A stretch of DNA of 46,887 nt from Fructilactobacillus florum DSM 22689 = JCM 16035 (lineage in GTDB: Bacteria > Bacillota > Bacilli > Lactobacillales > Lactobacillaceae). The first letter of the stretch is position 1; the number at the start of each line of letters is the position of its first letter. This document shows positions 33,310 through 42,473 of the stretch, in pieces. Made by a program: the position numbers and the translations under genes. The stretch covers positions 1 to 46,887 of the forward strand of contig NZ_AYZI01000011.1 in NCBI RefSeq assembly GCF_001436645.1. Reading direction: 5' to 3'. The notes below the pieces were generated by a model. That model was not told where the DNA came from and made no database searches. It saw nothing but the letters and a program-made list of their open reading frames with translations.

Positions 33310-34197
33310 ATCAAACTGCAAGATTTACTCTACTTCAATAAATTAGCTGAATTGCATAGTTACACCAAAGTTGCAGCTTACTATCAGGTCAGCCAGCCTA
33401 CCATTTCCTTAGCTGTGCAACGACTGGAAAACGAACTGCACATCGAATTAGTCCAGCGTAACCAAGCACACCACCAGATTGAGATTACACCGGCGGGAAA
33501 ACAACTCGCCCAGCACGCCCAAATCATTAGCAATGAAGTAACTGCGATTGAACAGTCGCTGGTGCCACAGAAACAGCAGCCCATTAACTTTGGGCTACCT
33601 CCAATCATCGGGAACTATTATTTCCCGAGTTTAGCGGCGCAACTTGGAGAAACCGGCATCCTAGATGACTTATCCAATCTAGAAGCGGGCTCAAAAAAAT
33701 TGTTGCATCAATTGATTGACGGCACGGTTGATATTGCCCTGCTTGGATCAGCAGCACCGTTTCACAACCAGAACCTAACTACGACGGTCTTGACCCAAAA
33801 CCAATTTAAAATCATCACCGCCAAGGAGCACCCGTTGGCTCAGCATCCAACCGTGCGCATGCGTGATTTGGATCAGGCCGACTTCATTGGCTTTAATGAC
33901 GACTTTATCCATGCAGAAACCTTTCAAAAACTATGTCGCCTGCATGGAGTCCGAGTTAATACTCGCTATCGAACCCAAGACGTCGAACTAATCAAACAAC
34001 TAGTGGCTCAAAACGTCGGAATCTCATTTTTAACGGAAACGGCAATCACCCCCAAGGATCAAGTTCAGACGCTTAACATTGCTGATGATGACGTCCCTAA
34101 TTTTTTTGTGTCACTAGCCCGTCGCACCAAACATCCACTCTCAGAAGAAGAACAACGATTAATGCAAGTTCTACAAACAGCAATTAAGGCAAAATAA
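33310..34197 (+). CDS. mleR: LysR-family regulator of malolactic fermentation (probable ATC start)
   Basis: LysR-type regulator, 295 residues, divergent from mleS-mleP and so most likely their malate-responsive activator. The helix-turn-helix is at the N-terminus (LAELHSYTKVAAYYQVSQPT, then ISLAVQRLENELHIELVQRN). The effector-binding domain follows from residue 90. Start choice: GAGGTG ends at 33304 and the in-frame codon 5 nt later is ATC (33310), giving (M)KLQDLLYFNKLAELHSY, the normal LysR N-terminus. The next standard start, TTG at 33352, would remove the first DNA-binding helix. Confidence 0.88.
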   Translation: MKLQDLLYFNKLAELHSYTKVAAYYQVSQPTISLAVQRLENELHIELVQRNQAHHQIEITPAGKQLAQHAQIISNEVTAIEQSLVPQKQQPINFGLPPIIGNYYFPSLAAQLGETGILDDLSNLEAGSKKLLHQLIDGTVDIALLGSAAPFHNQNLTTTVLTQNQFKIITAKEHPLAQHPTVRMRDLDQADFIGFNDDFIHAETFQKLCRLHGVRVNTRYRTQDVELIKQLVAQNVGISFLTETAITPKDQVQTLNIADDDVPNFFVSLARRTKHPLSEEEQRLMQVLQTAIKAK

Positions 34198-34227
34198 AAC
34201 ACCGAAAAGTTACTTTTCGGTGTTTTA
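34196..34227. terminator. Bidirectional terminator between mleR and the P-type ATPase
   Basis: Near-perfect repeat AAAACACCGAAAAGT with its complement; it begins at the mleR stop and reaches the ATPase stop. Confidence 0.88.
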
Positions 34228-36567
34228 TTTTTTTAATGCTGAGCGCCAAATTGTCAACCGCTGCCAACTCCAATTCACCACTCGTTGTAACAGTAAAAAC
34301 ATCGGATTAATTAGTAAAATCATGACCGCTCCCACTAACAAGGCAACCCAATTGTTCAACCCCGTTAGCGAAAACAGTGGTCCTAAAAAGATGAAGACTG
34401 CTAAAAACAGGGTAATGCTGATCGAAACTACCATCAGTTTATAGCGGTTCCAAGGACGACTAATTAGCAACATCGCCTGCCAACAAACAAAGCCCGTTAC
34501 TAATACATTCAACGAAGCGATACTAGGTGCTGAAAGTCCGAGGAAAGGACCTAATCCACCTAACAATAAAACGTCCACTACCACGCATAGCGCAGATGGA
34601 ATGGCAATTGCAATAATTCCGCTCACAAATCGATTGCGGATCGGATGAAACTCAGGTGCCATTGCTAGGAAAAAGGATGGCACTCCGACCATTAGACTAT
34701 TAATGGGAGTGAGCTGAATCGGTTGAAACGGATAGTTACGAGCCAAAAACAGAAAAATGACACTCAAAATAACGGAAAACATGGTTTTAATTAAATACAG
34801 CGAAGCAATGTTATCAATATTGTTAATAACTCGGCGTCCCTCTTTTAATACATTGACCATGGCAGAAAAATTAGAGTTAATTAACACGAAGTCCGCAATA
34901 CTCTTAGTACTTTCATTTCCAGTCGCCATGGCAATCCCACAATCAGCCTGTTTCAAAGCTAGAATATCATTAACACCGTCCCCCGTCATTGCGACCGTCT
35001 TCCCAGCCTGTTGCATCGCGCGAATCAGCTGCTCTTTTTGTTCTGGTTTAACTCGTCCGAATACCCGATTATGCGCTACCAGTTTCGGATAGTTTGGAGT
35101 TTTCACCGTACTCATATCGACATACTGATCGGCTTGTGTCACGCCAACCCGACTAGCAATGCTGGCAACCGTGGTTGGATCATCTCCAGAAATCAGGCGA
35201 AGCGTCACTCCCTGATTGGCGAAATAACGTAGCGTTTCTGGGGCATCGCTCCGAATCACATCTGACAAGATCACAAATGCTATTAGTTTAGTCTTTGATA
35301 ACGACGTTTCTGTCATTGTTTCGGCTGTAGCAAAGGCCAAGACCCGCAAACCTTGGGTCGCAAGTTCATGGACTTGATTAGACTCGTTCGAACTCATTTG
35401 CAAAACAAATTGTGGCGCTCCTAGCACGTAGTTTTTTCCATCGGCTAGTTGAGCTCCACTCCATTTCCGCGCCGAAGAAAACGGAATGATCCGCGAAGCA
35501 ACTTGATTGGCTTGCATAAATTCTTTTTGCAAAGCCATCGCAGTGGCATTCGTATCGCCAACTTCTCGTAAGACTGATCCTAATAGCGGAGCAATCGTTG
35601 CTGTCGTTGTGCCCGTCGCGAGTTGTTCCAATCGGTCAAACTTTAGTTCCCCACTGGTGATCGTCCCCGTCTTATCAAGACAAAGCGTGTCAACTCGGGC
35701 AAGCGTTTCAATCGAAGCTAGGTCGCGCACCAGCACTTTGCGGCGTGCCAATCGATAGGCCGAGACCGCTAGCGTTACAGATGATAGCAGCACTAATCCT
35801 TCTGGAATCATCCCAATCATGGCGGCCACCGTCCCTAAAATGGCATCATTCCAACTTACTCCACGTAAAATTCGCGAGGTAAACAGAGCGAGTCCAAGCG
35901 GGATGATAATCACCGTTAAAATCCGAATAATTTTGTTAATCAAATCCAGTAATACACTTTTTTTTCGGCTCGTAGTTTTCGCCTTGGCAGTCAAAGAATT
36001 TACAAAAGTGTCATCACCAACCTTGGTGGCCTGCATCACCGCATGACCCCCCACCACAAAACTACCAGAAATCACGCTAGCGCCATTCGGTTTGTTAATC
36101 GGATTGGATTCACCCGTAATCTGTGATTCGTCGACTTCTAGTTCTTTAGTTGCCAAAATAACCCCGTCAACCGGGATTTGATCGCCGAGTGTCAACTGAA
36201 TTACATCATCTAAAACCAGCTGCTCTGAAGGGATTTCAACTGTTTCTCCATCTCGAACCACTCGACTATGCGCTTGCGAAAGTAGCGCCATCTTATCAAC
36301 TTGCCTTTTAGAGCGAACCTCTTGGATAATTCCAATCAGCGAATTTAAGAAAGCAATTAATAAAAACAAGAGGTTTTTATAGCTACCAGTGGTAAAGACC
36401 AACAGCCCAAGCACCAGGTTGATAAAATTAAAGAGGTTAAAAACATTGCTAACTACAATCTGTCCCACCGTTTTGGTTAAGGCAGGGGGTGGCGTATTCT
36501 TTTGCCCAGCCGCTACTTTAGCAGCAACTTCTGCTGAGCTTAAACCGGAATAATGCTGATCTGACAA
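34225..36567 (-). CDS. Cation-transporting P-type ATPase (CtpE-like)
   Basis: Primary cation pump of 780 residues. Visible parts: actuator loop ITGESNP, phosphorylation site DKTGTIT, hinge GDGVNDILALKQADCGIAM, and helix 4 motif MIPEGLVLL as in Ca2+ pumps. It has the short N-terminus and layout of the CtpE/CaxP-like group rather than the 900-residue PacL type; Ca2+ or Mn2+ export is the likely role, but the ion is not settled. Start is TTG at 36567, 8 nt after AAGGAGG; the frame can be read up to 36600, but that part contains the ribosome site. Monocistronic. Confidence 0.88.
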   Translation of the reverse strand: MSDQHYSGLSSAEVAAKVAAGQKNTPPPALTKTVGQIVVSNVFNLFNFINLVLGLLVFTTGSYKNLLFLLIAFLNSLIGIIQEVRSKRQVDKMALLSQAHSRVVRDGETVEIPSEQLVLDDVIQLTLGDQIPVDGVILATKELEVDESQITGESNPINKPNGASVISGSFVVGGHAVMQATKVGDDTFVNSLTAKAKTTSRKKSVLLDLINKIIRILTVIIIPLGLALFTSRILRGVSWNDAILGTVAAMIGMIPEGLVLLSSVTLAVSAYRLARRKVLVRDLASIETLARVDTLCLDKTGTITSGELKFDRLEQLATGTTTATIAPLLGSVLREVGDTNATAMALQKEFMQANQVASRIIPFSSARKWSGAQLADGKNYVLGAPQFVLQMSSNESNQVHELATQGLRVLAFATAETMTETSLSKTKLIAFVILSDVIRSDAPETLRYFANQGVTLRLISGDDPTTVASIASRVGVTQADQYVDMSTVKTPNYPKLVAHNRVFGRVKPEQKEQLIRAMQQAGKTVAMTGDGVNDILALKQADCGIAMATGNESTKSIADFVLINSNFSAMVNVLKEGRRVINNIDNIASLYLIKTMFSVILSVIFLFLARNYPFQPIQLTPINSLMVGVPSFFLAMAPEFHPIRNRFVSGIIAIAIPSALCVVVDVLLLGGLGPFLGLSAPSIASLNVLVTGFVCWQAMLLISRPWNRYKLMVVSISITLFLAVFIFLGPLFSLTGLNNWVALLVGAVMILLINPMFLLLQRVVNWSWQRLTIWRSALKK

Positions 36568-36686
36568 GAGTGCTTCCTCCTTAACATCCTTTTCTAACAA
36601 TTATAGCTGAAATGGGCAAACCCCGCTGGAAAAGTGTCACTAGATCAGACGATCTGCCTTAATTACAGGAAAAGGATGGTCATCGA

Positions 36687-36730
36687 TAAAAAAAGTACTG
36701 ATACCTCCACGTATGAAGGATATCAGTACC
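36687..36730 (-). terminator. Terminator of the hsp20 gene
   Basis: Stem GGTACTGATA with its complement around a 15-nt part-paired loop; T7 follows on the minus strand. Confidence 0.88.
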
Positions 36731-36760
36731 AAAATAGAACTGTTTTTCTAATTTATTTGT

Positions 36761-37189
36761 TTAATTAATATCAATTGACTTGCTAGTCTGCTCTTCTTTT
36801 GCTGACTTCGGTAATTCAATCTTTAAAAGACCACCATCGTAAGTAGCACTAATTTGATCTTTTTGAACATCCGGTAGGTAGAATGACCGACTAACATCGC
36901 TTGACCGACGTTCCTGATTGACCACATGTCCATCATCATCACGAACTTCTTTTTTCAGATCATGAACTGCGTGAATCGAAAGCGTGTCATCACTGTATTG
37001 AATATCGATATCTTGTTTTTGAAATCCCGGCAACTCAGAAACAACTTCATAGTGATCGTCATGATCAATCACGTCCGTTTTCATCCGATTATTACCGCCT
37101 GCGACCGAATTTAGTAGGCTTTTACCAAAGTCGCCGAAAAAATCGTCCAGTGGGTCGTAACTAATGTTGCTTAAATCTTTATTTGCCAT
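36761..37189 (-). CDS. Small heat shock protein (Hsp20/alpha-crystallin family)
   Basis: ATP-independent holdase chaperone that binds unfolding proteins. The 142 residues show a short N-terminal arm, then the alpha-crystallin domain with VVSELPGFQKQDIDIQYSDD, FYLPDVQKDQISATYDGGLLKIELPK, and a short C-terminal tail (SKSIDIN) holding the I-x-I oligomerisation motif. ATG at 37189 is 7 nt from GGGGAG; 37192 is also possible. The promoter is a near-consensus housekeeping type. No CtsR or CIRCE operator is seen in the leader, so heat control would need another means. Confidence 0.92.
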   Translation of the reverse strand: MANKDLSNISYDPLDDFFGDFGKSLLNSVAGGNNRMKTDVIDHDDHYEVVSELPGFQKQDIDIQYSDDTLSIHAVHDLKKEVRDDDGHVVNQERRSSDVSRSFYLPDVQKDQISATYDGGLLKIELPKSAKEEQTSKSIDIN

Positions 37190-37215
37190 CATTAAACTCC
37201 CCTTTGTTAATTAAT

Positions 37216-37231
37216 TGTCAGCTTCCTGACA
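37216..37231 (-). promoter_or_regulatory. Perfect hairpin at the 5' end of the hsp20 mRNA
   Basis: TGTCAG and CTGACA arms around a 4-nt loop, beginning at the predicted transcription start and ending 26 nt before the start codon. Confidence 0.55.
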
Positions 37232-37237
37232 CCTTTA

Positions 37238-37266
37238 ATTATAGGGCGGTTACCTTTAAGATTCAA
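37238..37266 (-). promoter_or_regulatory. Promoter of hsp20
   Basis: Minus strand TTGAAT (37266-37261), 17 nt, TATAAT (37243-37238). Confidence 0.8.
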
Positions 37267-37407
37267 AAAATTTGTTTTCTTTTTACTGATTTCAAAACAG
37301 CTCCCGCCACTGTATGTTAATATGGTACAGAATTGTAAAATCCAAAAATTTTACAACTGCAGTTCCTGACCTCAAATCAACCTATCAAGAAAAAGGAGTA
37401 CACGACA

Positions 37408-38760
37408 TTGGTTACTGGATCGATTTTTATCGACTTAGTTATTATTCTCATCACATTCTTTTTAGCAGGATTTTTCGTTGCCTGCGAATTTGCCCTCGTG
37501 CAATCGCGCCCCACTGCCTTACAAGAAGAACTCGATGATGACAACACTTCAGAAAAACGCAGAAAAAAACTGACCCGCGAAATCAAAATGGTTAAAAATC
37601 TCAATGAATACCTGTCCACCACCCAAGTGGGTGTCTCATTGGCGGGGATTATTCTTGGGTGGATTGGTGAAACCTTTGTGATCGCACTTTTTGTTAATCT
37701 ATTGGGCACCGATATGGGGGTTAACAGCGCTACCGCCCACGGTATTGGGGCAGTTCTTGGGATTATCCTACTGACTTATTTAGAAGTCGTTTTTACAGAA
37801 ATTCTACCTAAGAACATCAGTATTGACATGCCTTTACAAGTGCTGAACGTGGTCAGCACACCACTACATTACTGTCATGTCGTCTTTTATCCCTTCGTCT
37901 GGCTGCTTAACATTTCTGCCAATGCAGTTGTCCGCATGTTGGGGCTCAAGGTTGCCAATGAAAATGACGAAGCTCTGTCACAATCAGAGATTCTGAGCGT
38001 TTCCAAAGCAGCCGTTAAAAATGGAGACCTGGAACAAAACGACTATCTCTACATGCAGCGTGCCTTCGAGTTAAACGATAAAACCGCTCGTGATATCATG
38101 ATTGACCGCACCCAACTTAAAACCGTAGATTATAACGATACCGTAGCAGAAGCTACCGAAACCTACCTCAAGACTACTTTTAGCCGGCTTCCGGTGGTCA
38201 AAGATAACAACAAGGACAATATCCTTGGTTATGTCTACATCTATGATCTAGTTCAGCAAGCCCAGATTAACCCCAAAAAATCCGTTAAAGGGCAATTACG
38301 TAAGATCAGTACGACTGCTGAAACAACCCCGATTGCCATGGTTTTACAACAAATGATTAAGAATCACCAACCAATCGTGGTCGTAATCGATGAATACGGC
38401 GGTACTTCCGGAATTATTACCGATAAAGACATTTATGAGGAACTATTTGGAACCGTTCGTGATGAAATCGATCCTGCTAATCAGGCGCAGATTTTCAAGC
38501 AGGCTGACGGAACCTACAAAGTTAGTGGTAAGCTAAATACTCATGACTTTGAAAAATTCTTCGATACTAAGATCAAATCATTTGATAGTTCTGATATCGT
38601 TACCATCGCTGGATTTGTGATTGAACACAATCCCCATATTAAAATCGGTGACGTGGTTACAATTGGGCGCTTTCAGTTTAAAGTATTGGATTACGAAAAC
38701 TCATTTATAAATTGGTTCGAAGTAACCCCCCTTAAAACTGACGAAACGAACCCTGCATAA
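37408..38760 (+). CDS. CNNM/CorC-type membrane protein (hemolysin family, DUF21-CBS-CorC)
   Basis: Four-domain protein of 450 residues. A DUF21/CNNM membrane domain with about four helices covers residues 1-190. A CBS pair follows (RDIMIDRTQLKTVDYNDT, then IVVVIDEYGGTSGIITDKD), and a C-terminal CorC/HlyC domain ends the chain (KVSGKLNTHDFEKFFD). This group takes part in Mg2+ export or balance, with CBS domains sensing nucleotide-Mg; the hemolysin name is historical. Start is TTG at 37408, 9 nt after AAAAGGAG. The YfhO gene follows after a terminator, so it is likely transcribed alone. Confidence 0.88.
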   Translation: MVTGSIFIDLVIILITFFLAGFFVACEFALVQSRPTALQEELDDDNTSEKRRKKLTREIKMVKNLNEYLSTTQVGVSLAGIILGWIGETFVIALFVNLLGTDMGVNSATAHGIGAVLGIILLTYLEVVFTEILPKNISIDMPLQVLNVVSTPLHYCHVVFYPFVWLLNISANAVVRMLGLKVANENDEALSQSEILSVSKAAVKNGDLEQNDYLYMQRAFELNDKTARDIMIDRTQLKTVDYNDTVAEATETYLKTTFSRLPVVKDNNKDNILGYVYIYDLVQQAQINPKKSVKGQLRKISTTAETTPIAMVLQQMIKNHQPIVVVIDEYGGTSGIITDKDIYEELFGTVRDEIDPANQAQIFKQADGTYKVSGKLNTHDFEKFFDTKIKSFDSSDIVTIAGFVIEHNPHIKIGDVVTIGRFQFKVLDYENSFINWFEVTPLKTDETNPA

Positions 38761-38773
38761 CCTTAAGAAACGC

Positions 38774-38798
38774 AAAACGAGGCCTGCCTCGTTTTTTT
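38774..38798 (+). terminator. Terminator between the CorC-type gene and yfhO
   Basis: Stem AAAACGAGGC/GCCTCGTTTT with a 2-nt loop and T7. Confidence 0.88.
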
Positions 38799-38816
38799 CG
38801 TGACAAGGAGTTTCCT

Positions 38817-41800
38817 ATGAAAATATTTAAAAAAATTCCCGTGTGGATTGCCTATACTGCCTGCTTTTTGGTGATCATTAGCGCCTTTTGGCTGACTTTT
38901 CGCCTCACTAATCGTTCCCTTATTTGGAGTTTCGATGGAATTGCTCAACATTATCCCATCTTGATCGATTTTCGCCAAATGATCGTTAATTTTATACAGC
39001 ACCCCCAGCATGGATTTACAAATTGGGCTTGGAATATTGGATTGGGTGCAGATCAACTGACAAGCTTCTCTTACTATGTTGTCGGGGATCTGTTTAACTA
39101 CCTTATTATTTTGTTCCCCAAAAATCAGGTAGCTTTAGGCTACAGTGTCTTAGTAGTTCTCAGGTTATATTGTGCCGGACTGGCCTTTTTATTATACTGT
39201 CGCAATTTTCACTTCAAAAAATTCAGCCAACTTATCAGCACGCTTACCTATACCTTTGCTAGCTATGCCCTATATGCTGGCATGCACCATGCCTTCTTTT
39301 TATTACCATTAATTCTGTTCCCACTCCTTGCAAATGGAATTGAACAAGTCTTGCACCGTCACGCGGTAGTTCCATTGATAATTGCCGTCACCATTACCTT
39401 CCTCAGTAACTTCTATTTTGCCTACATTCTTGGGTTAGGTTGCCTCGTTTACGTCATTGTACGTTATTTCGACCTTCGCACCTCCAAATCATTTCGTCCT
39501 TGGAAATCCTTGCTTAGCCTGACAGCAGCGGTTATTGCCGGGCTCGGCATGGCTGCCGTCCTCTTCGTCCCAACAATTATGTATGCTTTTCAATCGACTA
39601 GAATCACTAATCAATTTGCCAATGGTTATCATCTCTACCCACTTAGCTACTATCTTGGGCTTCCTGGAAAAATAATTGGGATGGGAAATAGCTTTAATTT
39701 CTGGTTAATAATTGGGATTAGCGGTTTTAGCTTGTTAGCCATCATCTACGTATTGAGCCACTTTCGAAAATATCGTGCCCTTAATTGGTCCTTAATTTTA
39801 CTTGGAATTGGAATTGTTTTCCCACAAGTTAGTGCTATTTTCAATGCCTTTGCTGCGCCATCAAATCGCTGGCTATCGCTCGGGCTATTGCCCATTGGAC
39901 TTGCCAGTGCATATTTTGCTGAAGCGTTGCGCCACCTAACCCACCGTGATCTTGCCATTCTAGCAGCCAGTGGACCGAGCTTGCTTCTGGTGATCTGGCT
40001 CAGCAACGGAGGGATATTAAAACTACATCGGCATGATTTGGTCGAATATTTACTCTTCTTTAGTCTCATCGGCATCCTTTTAATAGCCAATTTATTTAAC
40101 TGGAAACGACGGTGGCTACAAAGTTCCGTTTTAACCCTAGTGATTGTTAATCTAATTAGTCTAGGAATCGGATTTTACAGCCCCAATAGCAGTAGCTATT
40201 CTAAAACGATGTATCTACAAAATCAGGCTCAGCAGGCTGTTTCCAACTACTATGACCAAGCCGATCACTATGTAACTCCCCGCCTCAACCATGAGCGAAC
40301 CACGATTGGACCACGGTATCATTATCAGCCCGATCAGCGAAAAAATTCTTTAAATACCGACTATTTTAATGCAGAATCAAATATCCCAATGGTTCTCGGA
40401 ACCCATGACATTGCTTCATATCTGACCGTTGAAAATGGTTATGTTGGCGCATTGGAACAACAGGTTCAAAACAACCAATTCACACCGAATAATCCAGTCG
40501 CCCAAAATGACTACCGCACCTCGCTAGAAAACCTGATGGGTGTTAAATATCTTTTCTTAGATAGCACTAGGGAAGAAAAAAATTTGCCCGCTGGTTTTAA
40601 AATCGTTCGTAACCGCGATCGCCAGCCACGCCTTTTCCCAATCCCTAACCAGCTAGTTAATCCGGCCAAACCAAATGGCACTATCATCGCCAAAAACAAC
40701 GAGGCGTTGCCCCTTGCATATACCCAAACACACGTGCTGACCGATCAGCAATTTCATCGCTTAAGCCCACTTGAGCGTGAACAAAGTCTGATAGCAGCAG
40801 CCAACCTTCCTAGCGCCATTTCGGGCATTAAGCCCTTACACTACCACTCGAACCTGCGCTCGTTGGCTTACCAAACGCAACTAGATCAGACCAATTTATT
40901 GACGAAGCCCGAGCAACTGGATCAATTACCTGCAAGTACTCGGTCAAATCGATCTCAGCCTAACGCTACTTATGCTACCGCACAACAAATTAAAGCAATT
41001 CTCAAAGAAAATACAGACATCGCAAACCAAAGCGTCCAAAAAAATCGAACTGGTTTACATCAACTAACCTCTGATGCTCTAGGCAACCAAAATCAGTACG
41101 AGTTAACCATTAAAAATCCAGAACAGACGCGTAACCACGAGTTATACCTAAAATTAGAAGGTATCACTGTTACCCCTCTTGATGCAGCGCAAACGGCTGC
41201 TAACAAGGCCAATCGAGCCGTATTAGCTAATCGGGCACTAGTTCCATTAAACCAACTAACCGCTATTCGAAATAATCTAACCAGCTATGATAATGGTAGC
41301 TTTGTGATCACCGCCAGTGCCCACGGAATGAGCAACGCCGTTACTCAGCTTGGTAAAGACGAACTGTCAAACTACTTGCCAAAACACCAAGCACTCCTTA
41401 ACTTGGGCTACTCTGCCAAATCTCGCAAAACCATTACCATCAAATTTGACGGACCCGCCGCAATTAACATCAAAAAAACACGGCTCATCGCGGTTCCGTT
41501 CAAGCAAAACTATCACCGTCAAATCAAACGGTTACAGCAGGCAAGGCTACATCAACTCCGCCTCCAAAAAAATACGGTTACTGGAATCAGTCATGAACCC
41601 CAAAAAGCGGTTTTGACAACATCAATCCCATACTCAAGCGGCTGGCAGCTTTCAATTGATGGGCACCCGACCAACACTAAGGTAGTTAATCAAGCTTTTG
41701 TTGGTGGCGTTGTCCCTGCAGGTAATCACCGAATTCGACTCACCTACCACACTCCCGGTTTGCTAGTTGGTTTCATCATTACTCTGATAACCAGTCTGTG

Positions 41801-41858
41801 TTTGGCTGGTAGCTGGTTGTGGTACTTAATCGTCATTCGAAAGTCATCGCAAAAATAA
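38817..41858 (+). CDS. yfhO: YfhO-family membrane protein, probable GT-C type glycosyltransferase
   Basis: Large membrane protein of 1013 residues. About 12-13 helices fill the first 480 residues, with the YfhO hallmark DGIAQHYPILIDFRQM near residue 42 and NWAWNIGLGADQLTSFSYY. The second half is a big extracellular region, closed by one last helix at the C-terminus with YSSGWQLSIDGHPT just before it. In B. subtilis YfhO adds N-acetylglucosamine to lipoteichoic acid with the help of CsbB. A similar role here is inference; LtaS is in this window but no CsbB. ATG at 38817 follows AAGGAG. Confidence 0.9.
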   Translation: MKIFKKIPVWIAYTACFLVIISAFWLTFRLTNRSLIWSFDGIAQHYPILIDFRQMIVNFIQHPQHGFTNWAWNIGLGADQLTSFSYYVVGDLFNYLIILFPKNQVALGYSVLVVLRLYCAGLAFLLYCRNFHFKKFSQLISTLTYTFASYALYAGMHHAFFLLPLILFPLLANGIEQVLHRHAVVPLIIAVTITFLSNFYFAYILGLGCLVYVIVRYFDLRTSKSFRPWKSLLSLTAAVIAGLGMAAVLFVPTIMYAFQSTRITNQFANGYHLYPLSYYLGLPGKIIGMGNSFNFWLIIGISGFSLLAIIYVLSHFRKYRALNWSLILLGIGIVFPQVSAIFNAFAAPSNRWLSLGLLPIGLASAYFAEALRHLTHRDLAILAASGPSLLLVIWLSNGGILKLHRHDLVEYLLFFSLIGILLIANLFNWKRRWLQSSVLTLVIVNLISLGIGFYSPNSSSYSKTMYLQNQAQQAVSNYYDQADHYVTPRLNHERTTIGPRYHYQPDQRKNSLNTDYFNAESNIPMVLGTHDIASYLTVENGYVGALEQQVQNNQFTPNNPVAQNDYRTSLENLMGVKYLFLDSTREEKNLPAGFKIVRNRDRQPRLFPIPNQLVNPAKPNGTIIAKNNEALPLAYTQTHVLTDQQFHRLSPLEREQSLIAAANLPSAISGIKPLHYHSNLRSLAYQTQLDQTNLLTKPEQLDQLPASTRSNRSQPNATYATAQQIKAILKENTDIANQSVQKNRTGLHQLTSDALGNQNQYELTIKNPEQTRNHELYLKLEGITVTPLDAAQTAANKANRAVLANRALVPLNQLTAIRNNLTSYDNGSFVITASAHGMSNAVTQLGKDELSNYLPKHQALLNLGYSAKSRKTITIKFDGPAAINIKKTRLIAVPFKQNYHRQIKRLQQARLHQLRLQKNTVTGISHEPQKAVLTTSIPYSSGWQLSIDGHPTNTKVVNQAFVGGVVPAGNHRIRLTYHTPGLLVGFIITLITSLCLAGSWLWYLIVIRKSSQK

Positions 41859-41909
41859 TCTGAAATTTTTCTAAAAAACGATTACACTTATAATAAGGAG
41901 GTGGTAATT

Positions 41910-42380
41910 GTGAAACAAATCCGAATTTTATTTATTTCTATTGAGGGAAATACCCGCAGTTTCGTTAACCACTTGGTTAGCTATGCTGAGCAGCAACATC
42001 AAATACACCCAACACAACCACTAATTACTGCTACAGAAATTAGCGATCAAACTGATCTACAAGCCGAGCACCAGCCATACTTTGTTTTTGTCCCCACCTA
42101 TCTAGATGGTGGCAATGGGATTGATAATGGCGTAAAAGAACTAATGACAAATTCAATGGGCGAATATCTTGATTTTCAAGAAAATGCTCAGTATTGTCAG
42201 GGAATCATCGGCAGTGGCAACAAAAATTTTAATGCTCAATACTGTTTAACTGCCAAGCGGTATGCTCGAAAATTTCAGGTTCCCTTTATCGCTGATTACG
42301 AACTTCGTGGAAATCATGATGATTTAGAACGAATCTATGCTGATTTAGTAGCCTTTGTAGCAGAACAAGCTGCTGTTTAA
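41910..42380 (+). CDS. nrdI: NrdI, flavodoxin-like activator of class Ib ribonucleotide reductase
   Basis: FMN protein that supplies the oxidant needed to build the Mn(III)2-tyrosyl radical of NrdF. The 156 residues show the FMN phosphate loop FISIEGNTRSFVNHL at the N-terminus, VPTYLDGGNGIDNGV in the middle and IIGSGNKNFNAQY near the flavin edge. GTG at 41910 follows AAGGAGG; an upstream in-frame GTG overlaps that site. The usual partners nrdE, nrdF and nrdH are not in the window, so it is an orphan copy. The flavodoxin reductase at 8.0-9.0 kb could reduce it (inference). Confidence 0.92.
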   Translation: MKQIRILFISIEGNTRSFVNHLVSYAEQQHQIHPTQPLITATEISDQTDLQAEHQPYFVFVPTYLDGGNGIDNGVKELMTNSMGEYLDFQENAQYCQGIIGSGNKNFNAQYCLTAKRYARKFQVPFIADYELRGNHDDLERIYADLVAFVAEQAAV

Positions 42381-42402
42381 TGACTGCTGGCGGGCAGATT
42401 AA

Positions 42403-42444
42403 TTGACTTTAACATTAGAATTCTAAACAATGGTTGTATACAAT
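42403..42444 (+). promoter_or_regulatory. Promoter region with two palindromes before the flavoenzyme gene
   Basis: TTGACT (42403-42408) is followed by the perfect 12-bp palindrome TTAGAATTCTAA (42415-42426) and then by TTGTATACAA (42435-42443, with a TATACA/ACAAT -10 inside). The exact -10 is not certain. The first palindrome would lie between -35 and -10, a typical repressor position. Confidence 0.4.
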
Positions 42445-42473
42445 GATATTAGGATTTTCTAGGAGGTCGAATG

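Noticed and set aside
41889-41894. TATAAT before nrdI as its promoter
   Set aside because: Transcription would begin at about 41901, after most of the ribosome site AAGGAGG (41895-41901), and there is no -35. The gene is more likely read from farther upstream.
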